Of a stretch of DNA of 7,244 nucleotides, positions 1 through 5,109 are shown one piece after another (the first letter of the stretch is position 1; each line of letters begins with the position of its first letter). Source of the stretch: Bacillota bacterium (GTDB taxonomy: Bacteria; Bacillota_E; Sulfobacillia; Sulfobacillales; Sulfobacillaceae); the NCBI GenBank assembly GCA_021802225.1, contig JAKAAS010000078.1:1-7244 (forward strand), given 5' to 3'. The position numbers and the translations under genes were made by a program. The notes below the pieces were generated by a model that worked only from the letters and a program-made list of their open reading frames with translations, had not been told where the DNA came from and ran no database searches.

Positions 1-698
1 TTCCCGAGTTCACGACCGCGTTCCCGGGCCTTGGCCCTTTTGTGGTGCTTTCCCGTGCCGAGCGGTGTCCGGCCGCTGACCCCCGACGCCACCGTTCGGC
101 ATGGAAACCGCGCGGTGCCGGCGGTATGCCACGGGCCTACCACCAGACTGCGAGCACGAGCATGGTGATGGGACCGCCCTAGAGGAGGATCAATGGAAGC
201 TTTGGCACCTCTTTGACCAGTACTGCGGCGGCTGAACGGGTCATCCAGGAGGCGGACACCCGAATTTCAGGGTTGCTCGAGCACATTCCATGCGCCGATC
301 AAGTGCGGCCCATCGGCATTTCCCTGCCGGACAACCCCGCCATCATGGCCTTTGGCGGGGACTTGCGGCGGTTGGAGCATGGCAACCAGGTCCTCCGGTG
401 GGCTGGCTTAAACTTGGTTGAACGTACCTCCGGACAATACCGGGGAAGCATCAAGCTGTCGAAGCGCGGCCATGCCTTGCTCCGCCATCTGTTTTTTTGC
501 CGTCTTCCATCTGGTCGGCCATTAGCCCCACTTTCAGGCCTGGCACCAACAGAATGTGCAGGTCAAACACTTGACTCCCATGCAATCGATGATGAAGTTA
601 ATCCGCAAGATCACTACCTGTTGGTGGCGATGGGGCAGACCCAGCAACCGTTTCAGCCGGGCCGCTTGCGGGGTAATCGTCCCCTGTATCCTGGCTGA
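1..698 (+). pseudogene. Decayed IS110-family transposase (5' part outside the window)
   Basis: This is the remnant of an IS110-family (DEDD/Transposase_20) transposase, a site-specific recombinase-like enzyme. Conserved pieces appear in several frames. Frame 3 from base 3 gives PEFTTAF, as in the end of the N-terminal DEDD domain. Frame 1 from base 52 gives PVPSGVRPLTPD. Frame 2 from base 125 runs through EEDQWKLWHLFDQY to a TGA at 233. Frame 3 from about 213 carries AERVIQEADTRISGLLEHIP, GDLRRLEHGNQV, WAGLNLVERTSGQYRG and KLSKRGHALLRHLFF, which is the C-terminal Transposase_20 signature. At the T7 run (492-498) the homology moves to another frame (AVFHLVGH, TAG stop at 523-525, then FQAWHQQNVQVKHLTPMQ). 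It returns near 617 with LLVAMGQTQQPFQPGRL. The TTG at 213 is therefore not a real start. The multiple frameshifts and the stop make it non-functional. The family call is secure; the 3' element boundary is not visible. Confidence 0.88.
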
Positions 699-1201
699 TC
701 CGTAGAATTTCACAAACGCAAGGGGTATCGAACATGCGTCGCTTCAGAGCATTTATCCGTTAACTTCAACCAAACTCCCCCTTGGGCTAGGTCGGACGAA
801 GGAATGTCAGGGCTACGACCCGTTGAGATAAGGGAGTGTCAATCGCCAAGAACCGGGAAGCAATCCGTGCCATGAGGACTGTAAAAAAATCGTGGACCCC
901 GCTGCTCTGGTTCTTCCTACACCCATTGCGATCCCGGTTGTCTCTGGACAAACTAGCCCGTCTTTCGTTGTGATCTTCGGTGCTGAAATCCTGCGAATCA
1001 GCGAGCAGACGGGAGCAAAGCATTATGTTTCTAGGGAGCCCTACAGCTACTAAGTTTTCACATTGCTCGTGGAGGAAATTGTTCAATAGACATGTGTGGA
1101 AGATTGTTCGATCAACCAAATTAGGGCGAGGTGGTAAGGTTCGCAGGCACTTCTAGCCAAAGTGATTTGGAAGCATTTTCTGTCCATTCATGACAGGAAT
1201 T
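699..1201. other. Stretch without a recognisable gene
   Basis: About 500 bases with no coding region I can support. Every plus-strand frame is interrupted by stops. The longest minus-strand frame (787-1119, 110 codons) would need a TTG start, has no clear ribosome site, and gives a protein with no motif I recognise. The first part may be the noncoding right end of the IS110 element. In that family the noncoding ends can encode a structured guide (bridge) RNA, but I could not identify one here. I see no tRNA, CRISPR array or clear long repeat. Confidence 0.6.
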
Positions 1202-1226
1202 GTTTCCGCCGACACACCTCGGAAAC
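1202..1226 (-). terminator. Hairpin 3' of selC (possible processing or termination element)
   Basis: On the minus strand a perfect 7-bp inverted repeat, GTTTCCG with CGGAAAC, flanks an 11-base loop. It begins about 18 bases after the CCA end of selC. No U-rich tract follows (the next bases read AATTCCTG), so it is not a classical intrinsic terminator. The position suggests a role in 3'-end formation of the tRNA transcript, but this is inference. Confidence 0.35.
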
Positions 1227-1243
1227 CTTGCGGGACTTGACTT

Positions 1244-1339
1244 TGGCGGGAGTATGTGGGAATCGAACCCACCGTCGACTTCTAAAGCCGACCATTGGAT
1301 TTGAAGTCCAAGGAAGGCACCAGGCCCCCAACTACTCCC
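1244..1339 (-). tRNA. selC: tRNA-Sec (selenocysteine), anticodon UCA
   Basis: A complete selenocysteine tRNA read on the minus strand, about 96 nt with an encoded CCA (1244-1246). It is charged with serine, converted to Sec by SelA, and delivered by SelB to in-frame UGA codons at SECIS elements. Visible parts: an acceptor arm of CTACTCCC (1332-1339, plus-strand reading) against 1248-1255; a 6-bp D stem (1313-1318 with 1324-1329, two G-U pairs); a 5-bp anticodon stem with loop CTTCAAA, anticodon at 1302-1304; a long variable arm of 8 bp plus a 3-base loop (1274-1292, one G-U pair); a T arm of GTGGG/CCCAC with TTCGATT (1256-1272); and discriminator G. The long variable arm, 8-nt acceptor, 6-bp D stem and UCA anticodon together separate it from tRNA-Ser. 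The eighth acceptor pair is G opposite A. selA, selB and selenoprotein genes are not in the window. Confidence 0.96.
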
Positions 1340-1351
1340 CAGCCATTTCAT

Positions 1352-1380
1352 ATCATACGGGAGAAGTGCTAACTTGTCAA
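1352..1380 (-). promoter_or_regulatory. Sigma-70-type promoter of selC
   Basis: Read on the minus strand, a perfect -35 box TTGACA (1375-1380) is followed by a 17-base spacer and a -10 box TATGAT (1352-1357, five of six consensus bases). The predicted start falls about 7 bases further, around 1343-1346, just before the mature 5' end of tRNA-Sec at 1339. Box quality, spacing and placement all fit a stable-RNA promoter. The -35 box overlaps the predicted left end of the neighbouring IS1595-family element. Confidence 0.85.
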
Positions 1381-1394
1381 AAATCGTCACCATT
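1376..1394 (+). repeat. Left terminal inverted repeat of the IS1595-family element
   Basis: Reads GTCAAAAATCGTCACCATT. The reverse complement of 2532-2550 is GTCCAAAATCTCGACCATT, with four mismatches in 19. The outermost bases coincide with the -35 box of the divergent selC promoter. Confidence 0.65.
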
Positions 1395-1451
1395 CTGCTA
1401 CATACATCCCCAGATAACTCAGGTTGGCACCCCAAAGTGGAGGAAGCCTGG

Positions 1452-1457
1452 TATAAT
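1452..1457 (+). promoter_or_regulatory. Possible -10 box for the IS transposase
   Basis: A perfect TATAAT lies about 38 bases before the chosen transposase start. There is no good -35 at normal spacing; the nearest TTGGCA (1424-1429) is 22 bases away. Expression is expected to be weak or to depend on other sequence. Confidence 0.4.
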
Positions 1458-1494
1458 GTGGTTAAAATCCCGGTATGAAGTGGAGGGGACCCCC

Positions 1495-2400
1495 ATGACA
1501 TTGCTGGAGTGGCAAGATACCTTCGGAACGGAAGCCGCCTGCGAAGAACATCTGTTCCAGCAGCGGTGGCCCAATGGGTTTGTCTGTCCGAAGTGCCAAG
1601 GCACGAAATTCTGGACCGTTCAGCGATCCGAGCGGACCGGTCGGTCCGCTCCTCTCTATGAATGCACGGCCTGCCACCATCAGGCGTCTGTCACCGCCGG
1701 AACGCTCTTTCACCGTACCAAAGTGGCCTTGCGCATCTGGTTTTTGGCCATTTTCTTGGTGGCCGTGGACAAAGGGGGCAAATCCGCATTGGCGCTGAGC
1801 CGAGAACTCGGCTTGCGCTATGCGACGGCCTGGCTGTTGCATCATAAAATCCAACACGCCATGAAGGAGCGCAATGCCCGGTATCAATTAGGCGGGCTGC
1901 TCGAACTCGATGATGCCTATTTTGGCGGGGTCAGCCATGGAGCGGGTAAGCGGGGCCGGGGCACGGACCAAGATCCGGTCATCGTCGGCGTCAGTCTGAC
2001 CAGCCAAGGACATCCGCGCTACATCTTTATGGAAGCCGTGCCGGACCTCACGAACGACACCGTCATCGAGGTGCTGGACCGCCGCGTCGAACACCAAGGG
2101 GTCTGGCGGAGTGATGGAGCGACCGCCTATGCGGCGGGGGCGCGCGCTCACGAAGCCGACCATGAAGTCACCCTCAGCACGGATCCCGATGCACCCGTGG
2201 TCTTTCATTGGGTGAATACGGTCATTAGTCTCGCGAAGACCTTCATTGATGGGACCTACCACGGGCGCGGCCGCGCCCGCCGCCAATTATACCTCGAAGA
2301 ATTTGTCTATCGCTTTAACCGCCGCCCGATGAAAACTGGCATTGCCGCGCGGTTGTTGATCGCCTGTGTCCAATCCCCGGCGCACCCCTATGCCACGTAG
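1495..2400 (+). CDS. IS1595-family (ISXO2-like) transposase, possibly inactive
   Basis: A 301-residue DDE/N-type transposase that would move the surrounding element by cut or copy at its inverted repeats. The N-terminal zinc ribbon has CPKC (Cys31, Cys34) and CTAC (Cys57, Cys60). The ISXO2-like catalytic domain follows, with LELDDAYFGG (Asp139/140), WRSDGATAY (Asp207), GTYHG (253-257) and the C-terminal YLEEFVYRFNRR. The start at 1495 is chosen because GGAGGGG (1482-1488) lies 6 bases upstream. The in-frame ATG at 1456 overlaps the TATAAT, and longer in-frame extensions run into selC. In the motif usually reading ISNxK this protein has ISLAK (Leu246, codon 2230-2232), so a catalytic Asn may be lost. 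The length and frame are otherwise intact. The family call is firm; activity is doubtful. Confidence 0.92.
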   Translation: MTLLEWQDTFGTEAACEEHLFQQRWPNGFVCPKCQGTKFWTVQRSERTGRSAPLYECTACHHQASVTAGTLFHRTKVALRIWFLAIFLVAVDKGGKSALALSRELGLRYATAWLLHHKIQHAMKERNARYQLGGLLELDDAYFGGVSHGAGKRGRGTDQDPVIVGVSLTSQGHPRYIFMEAVPDLTNDTVIEVLDRRVEHQGVWRSDGATAYAAGARAHEADHEVTLSTDPDAPVVFHWVNTVISLAKTFIDGTYHGRGRARRQLYLEEFVYRFNRRPMKTGIAARLLIACVQSPAHPYAT

Positions 2401-2531
2401 CCGAACAACACGGACCAGACGGAAATAGACGACGCCACTCACCTCCGGCCGCAGCGGGACGGGGTAGTTTTTCTTGGGCGTCCCGCCGGTATTCCTGCAA
2501 TACTTGCGATACATGATAGACAATTACTGAA

Positions 2532-2550
2532 AATGGTCGAGATTTTGGAC
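2532..2550 (-). repeat. Right terminal inverted repeat of the IS1595-family element
   Basis: The partner of the left repeat, matching 15 of 19 positions in inverted orientation. The 131 bases between the transposase stop and this repeat (2401-2531) hold no gene I can recognise. Confidence 0.65.
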
Positions 2551-2621
2551 GACTTTTGTGGGGTAGGCTAATGACGCTGTCCCTACTCCCTGAGCTATCT
2601 GGGCATGTATGTTCTGCTATA

Positions 2622-2651
2622 AATCATGTGATTTTTGGGGATCACATGATT
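2622..2651 (-). repeat. Perfect 11-bp palindrome, likely right-end hairpin of an IS200/IS605 element
   Basis: AATCATGTGAT and ATCACATGATT are perfect inverted copies around an 8-base loop (2633-2640). The palindrome lies 4 bases beyond the stop of the TnpB remnant on the minus strand. This is where IS200/IS605-family elements carry the subterminal hairpin recognised as single-stranded DNA by TnpA. No U tract follows on either strand that would make it a terminator. The assignment rests on position and symmetry; no tnpA is present and the cleavage site was not identified. Confidence 0.6.
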
Positions 2652-2655
2652 CTTC

Positions 2656-2955
2656 CTACCCCGAAGCCGCCAGTATATAGCCAGCGGGTGTCGCTTCGTG
2701 TGTGACAGGCGTAACTTTCCCGTCGGGTCGGCCCTTTGACCGAACCGGCACATCCCTTGCGGGCGGTGTCGCCACAGGTAGGGCAGTTGCGGTTGCCAGC
2801 CGTGCCAAATTCTGTGCCCCATTGACATCACGGTCATGCCAGGTGCCACAGGACGGGCAGGTCCATTCACGGTCGGCCAGGGTCAAGTCCTTCTTGAGGT
2901 TGCCACAGCCGGGAGTCAAAGTGGCGAAGGCTTTCACGCCCACATCGACCCCATC
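2656..2955 (-). pseudogene. Internally deleted TnpB (IS200/IS605 RNA-guided nuclease) remnant
   Basis: The minus-strand frame after a TAA at 2956-2958 begins [13 protein letters not shown], the RuvC-I motif of TnpB with its catalytic Asp. It runs straight into [25 protein letters not shown] and [10 protein letters not shown], which are the C-terminal zinc ribbon and RuvC-III motif. In full-length TnpB proteins these parts are separated by over a hundred residues that include the RuvC-II Glu. Here only about 14 residues separate the Asp from the first remaining Cys. The first Cys of the leading pair (normally CxxCG) is missing at the junction. The N-terminal wedge and REC domains are absent, and no good start or ribosome site is seen (GTG at 2943 is the first candidate). 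The tail of about 50 residues is the usual low-complexity TnpB end. It cannot encode a working nuclease. Confidence 0.88.
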
Positions 2956-3046
2956 TTAAAGCAATGTGTATAGTAGCTCCGCACGGCCCAATAGAAAACT
3001 CTTCTGCTAGCCCATTCCGACCCCACCAGAGGTTCCGAGACAGAGA

Positions 3047-3982
3047 CTATTCAAGACCCAGCCATGCGGCCGATGTTGGCCGATACAGTCCCGTCGACAA
3101 ATACCGTTCCCCAGAATCGGGAAAAATGACGGCGACCCGCTTGCCGTCGTAATGACCGGATTTTAGAAGATGCTGAGCTGCCCAGTACGCGGCTCCCGAA
3201 GACAGGCCGACTACCAGCCCCTCGTCGCGTGCCAGCACCCGCGCTGCCTCTATGGCGTCTTCGTCTAGCACATCCACAGTTCGGCTGACGACACTCATAT
3301 CCAGAACCTGCGGAATAAATCCCGCTCCTATTCCCTGAATTCGGTGGCTACCAGCTGGCTTCCCGTTCATCACAGCAGAACCCGCTGGTTCCACTGCCAC
3401 GATCTCTATGTGGGGATTCACGCGCTTAAGAAACCGCGCCGTGCCGGTGATGGTGCCGCCCGTGCCTACTCCGGCAATCAGAACATCGACACGGTGCTCC
3501 ATCTGTTCCCATATTTCTGGTCCCGTCGTGAGCTCATGAATTTGAGGATTCGCCGGATTTTCATGTTGGCGCAGCATCAGGGCATCCGGCAGGGACGCCT
3601 CAAGCGCTTTCGCGCGGGCAATAGCCCCCGCCGTCTTCTCTTCTTGAGGCGTCTCCACTATCGTCGCCCCGTACGCCCAAAACAGCTGCTTGCGCTCTGA
3701 GCTTTGCCCTTCCGGCATAAACACCACCAGGCGCAGGTGATTCATGGCGCACACCATCGCTAAGGCAATCCCCGTGTTGCCCGACGTCGCTTCAATGATC
3801 ACCGTGTCCGGACCCACTTTGCCGTGATCCAAAGCATCTTTGACCAACGACCAGGCCGTGCGGTCCTTGATCGATCCTCCCGGATTGAATGATTCCAATT
3901 TCGCCATCACGGTAGCTGTGGGGGCCAGAGAGTCCAACGTCACCATCGGCGTATTGCCTATAAGAGCGGAAAGATCCGCCAT
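3047..3982 (-). CDS. cysK: Cysteine synthase (O-acetylserine sulfhydrylase)
   Basis: A cytosolic PLP enzyme that makes L-cysteine from O-acetylserine and sulfide, the last step of sulfur assimilation. At 311 residues it has the usual family length. Seen: IGNTPMV at the N terminus; PGGSIKDR with the PLP lysine Lys39; the substrate loop TSGNTG (66-71); the phosphate-binding GTGGT (173-177); and PDSGERYLST with Ser290 placed to contact the pyridine nitrogen. The ATG at 3982 has AAGGAG (3991-3996) 8 bases upstream. A hairpin terminator lies just upstream of that site, so expression may depend on read-through or an attenuator. The C terminus carries about 12 residues beyond the ERYLST motif, a minor variation. 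No clear terminator follows the stop, and the next 90 bases (2957-3046) hold nothing recognisable before the TnpB remnant. Cystathionine beta-synthase-like or CysM activity is possible but less likely. Confidence 0.95.
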   Translation of the reverse strand: MADLSALIGNTPMVTLDSLAPTATVMAKLESFNPGGSIKDRTAWSLVKDALDHGKVGPDTVIIEATSGNTGIALAMVCAMNHLRLVVFMPEGQSSERKQLFWAYGATIVETPQEEKTAGAIARAKALEASLPDALMLRQHENPANPQIHELTTGPEIWEQMEHRVDVLIAGVGTGGTITGTARFLKRVNPHIEIVAVEPAGSAVMNGKPAGSHRIQGIGAGFIPQVLDMSVVSRTVDVLDEDAIEAARVLARDEGLVVGLSSGAAYWAAQHLLKSGHYDGKRVAVIFPDSGERYLSTGLYRPTSAAWLGLE

Positions 3983-3990
3983 AATATCAT

Positions 3991-3996
3991 CTCCTT
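3991..3996 (-). promoter_or_regulatory. Ribosome binding site of cysK
   Basis: AAGGAG on the minus strand, 8 bases before the ATG. It starts only about 4 bases after the U tract of the upstream terminator, so no separate promoter fits between the two. Confidence 0.8.
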
Positions 3997-4000
3997 ATGC

Positions 4001-4042
4001 AAAAAAGCCCTCACTTGCAGCCGTTTGCCGCAAAAGAAGGCT
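4001..4042 (-). terminator. Intrinsic terminator or attenuator between tatA and cysK
   Basis: On the minus strand AGCCTTC (4036-4042) pairs with GAGGGCT (4006-4012), 7 bp with one G-U pair. Inside it, GCGGC (4027-4031) pairs with GCTGC (4017-4021) around a 5-base loop. A run of six T follows (4001-4006). This is a good rho-independent terminator for the tatA transcript. It lies in the cysK leader, so it may also control cysK. No T-box or known riboswitch consensus is visible. Confidence 0.8.
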
Positions 4043-4062
4043 CCAATATTTTCTTTCCACAA

Positions 4063-4281
4063 TTATTCAGTCGGCGGCTGTTGATCCTTGATAACCGCTT
4101 GAGCCGGATATTCCGCAGTCGCCGTAGGCTTGGGCTCCTCGGTTATTTGACTCATGGACTGCTTAAACTCACGAATGCTTTTGCCGAGCCCCGATCCGAT
4201 TTCAGGAAGCCGTTTCGGTCCGAAAATCAAGAGAGCCACAACCAGCAATACTATGATGTGCATAGGTGATAGTAAATCCAT
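4063..4281 (-). CDS. tatA: Twin-arginine translocase subunit TatA/TatE family
   Basis: A small membrane protein (72 residues) that oligomerises with TatC to form the pore exporting folded twin-arginine precursors. Seen: a short N-terminal transmembrane helix (about residues 7-20, HIIVLLVVALLIF); the hinge and amphipathic helix FGPKRLPEIGSGLGKSIREF (20-39), which is the family signature; and a polar, proline-rich C-terminal tail. The ATG at 4281 follows AAAGGGG (4291-4297) at good spacing. tatC is not next to it, so the partner must be encoded elsewhere. It has its own extended -10 promoter and is followed by a terminator, suggesting a single-gene transcript. The family cannot be split between TatA and TatE from sequence alone; TatB is less likely given the length. 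Confidence 0.95.
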   Translation of the reverse strand: MDLLSPMHIIVLLVVALLIFGPKRLPEIGSGLGKSIREFKQSMSQITEEPKPTATAEYPAQAVIKDQQPPTE

Positions 4282-4332
4282 AGGACAATCCCCTTTCTAG
4301 TAACCGGACACCTTATCAACAGCTTATGAGTT

Positions 4333-4341
4333 ATTATAGCA
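4333..4341 (-). promoter_or_regulatory. Extended -10 promoter of tatA
   Basis: The minus strand reads TGCTATAAT: a perfect -10 hexamer with a TGn extension. The -35 region at normal spacing (GCATGT) is poor, as is common for extended -10 promoters. The predicted start is about 45 bases before the tatA ATG. It lies in the 70-base gap after the glutamine amidotransferase stop. Confidence 0.65.
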
Positions 4342-4351
4342 CGACTGCAGG

Positions 4352-5092
4352 TCAAACATGCCTGATTTTGCTGCGTTTGACAATGACGTCGTGCGCGGCC
4401 ATCTCCCGGGTGCTGTCAAGCGGTGGCAAAGGGGTCGCCCCGCCAGTTTGCCGGTTTGCCGCCCACTGCAGCAGCAAATCCGTCACCTGCGGATTTTTCG
4501 GCAGCAGGGAGCCATGCAGATAGGTACCGAGCGTATGATTTTTCACTGCCCCCTCGCTGCCGTCCGTCCCATTATTTCCTTTCCCCGTGCGGACAGTTCC
4601 CAAGGGAGCGGCCCCCGGGCCCAAAAATGTGCGGCCTCCGTGATTTTCAAATCCCACCAGAGTCATTGGCGTCACAGGAAGCGTGGTCTCGCACACTACG
4701 TCCCCGATGGCCCGGGATGGCCCAGCTTCCGTTGTGACATCCAGATAGCCCAGCCCCGGCAGCACGGTCCCGGCAGCCGTCCGGTAATGGTGTCCCAGCA
4801 GCTGGTACGCTCCGCAAACCGCAAGCATCGGCACCCCTTCATCCAGCAAGGCCTGCAGCTCCGGGCCGCGCCGCAAAAAGTCTTCATAAATTCTGGCCTG
4901 GTGGGTATCTTCGCCCCCGCCCATAAAGATCAGGTCCACTGCTTTCCAGTCGACCGCGTCCCCCAAGTCGACATCCACGACATGAAAACCCCATCCCCGG
5001 TGCACAGCGCGGTACTGAAGTGCCAGCACATTGCCCCGGTCGCCGTATAAATTCATATGCTGAGGATAGAGATGCGCCAAGGTCAGCTCCAC
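4352..5092 (-). CDS. GatD/CobQ-like class I glutamine amidotransferase
   Basis: A stand-alone glutaminase domain of the GatD/CobQ-like family, which releases ammonia from glutamine for a partner ligase. Numbering from the upstream ATG (5113), it has LAHLYPQHMNLYGDRGNVLAL near the start, MGGGEDTHQ (64-72), the nucleophile elbow AVCGAYQLLG with Cys100, GFENHGGRT (154-162) and the catalytic His200 in YLHGSLLPKNP. It is about half the length of cobyric acid synthase CobQ/CbiP and lacks the N-terminal P-loop synthetase domain. In Gram-positive bacteria the closest type is GatD, which amidates lipid II with MurT, but no murT is in the window. The gene follows cobD, suggesting a cobalamin role instead. 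I prefer the GTG at 5092: GGAGG (5103-5107) precedes it by 10 bases, and it matches the family N terminus. The ATG at 5113 overlaps the cobD stop but lacks a ribosome site. Confidence 0.85.
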   Translation of the reverse strand: MELTLAHLYPQHMNLYGDRGNVLALQYRAVHRGWGFHVVDVDLGDAVDWKAVDLIFMGGGEDTHQARIYEDFLRRGPELQALLDEGVPMLAVCGAYQLLGHHYRTAAGTVLPGLGYLDVTTEAGPSRAIGDVVCETTLPVTPMTLVGFENHGGRTFLGPGAAPLGTVRTGKGNNGTDGSEGAVKNHTLGTYLHGSLLPKNPQVTDLLLQWAANRQTGGATPLPPLDSTREMAAHDVIVKRSKIRHV

Positions 5093-5102
5093 TTTGTTCC
5101 CG

Positions 5103-5107
5103 CCTCC
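5103..5107 (-). promoter_or_regulatory. Ribosome binding site deciding the amidotransferase start
   Basis: GGAGG on the minus strand, 10 bases before GTG 5092. It lies downstream of the alternative ATG at 5113, so it supports the shorter protein. Confidence 0.65.
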
Positions 5108-5109
5108 AT

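Larger units (their letters stand above)
1376..2550 (+). mobile_element. IS1595-family insertion sequence
   Basis: A single-transposase element of roughly 1.18 kb. It is bounded by imperfect inverted repeats at 1376-1394 and 2532-2550 that match at 15 of 19 positions when one is reversed. The transposase gene (1495-2400) belongs to the ISXO2-like/IS1595 group. The expected 8-bp target duplication is not seen: the left flank reads gctaactt and the right flank gacttttg. The exact ends are therefore uncertain, or the element is old. It lies with its left end against the selC promoter. Confidence 0.7.

Noticed and set aside
213..698. A stand-alone 161-residue protein
   Set aside because: The TTG start is inside a frame-broken IS110 transposase, and part of the frame (about 498-615) is a non-homologous shadow.
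787..1119. Minus-strand open frame of 110 codons
   Set aside because: TTG start, no ribosome site and no recognisable motif; most likely chance.
1162..1494. Long 5' extension of the IS1595 transposase frame
   Set aside because: It reads backwards through tRNA-Sec and the IS end, has no homology, and the good ribosome site belongs to ATG 1495.
1368..2558. 8-bp target-site duplication around the IS1595 element
   Set aside because: The flanks gctaactt and gacttttg do not match, so no duplication can be claimed.
2545..2573. Outward promoter at the right IS end
   Set aside because: TTGGAC is followed at 17 bases by CTAATG, which is too poor a -10 to support.
2595..2870. Second minus-strand frame across the TnpB remnant
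   Set aside because: The TnpB motifs are in the other frame; this one shows none.
2957..3046. Terminator or N-terminal TnpB fragment after cysK
   Set aside because: No stable hairpin with a U tract and no recognisable TnpB N-terminal motif.
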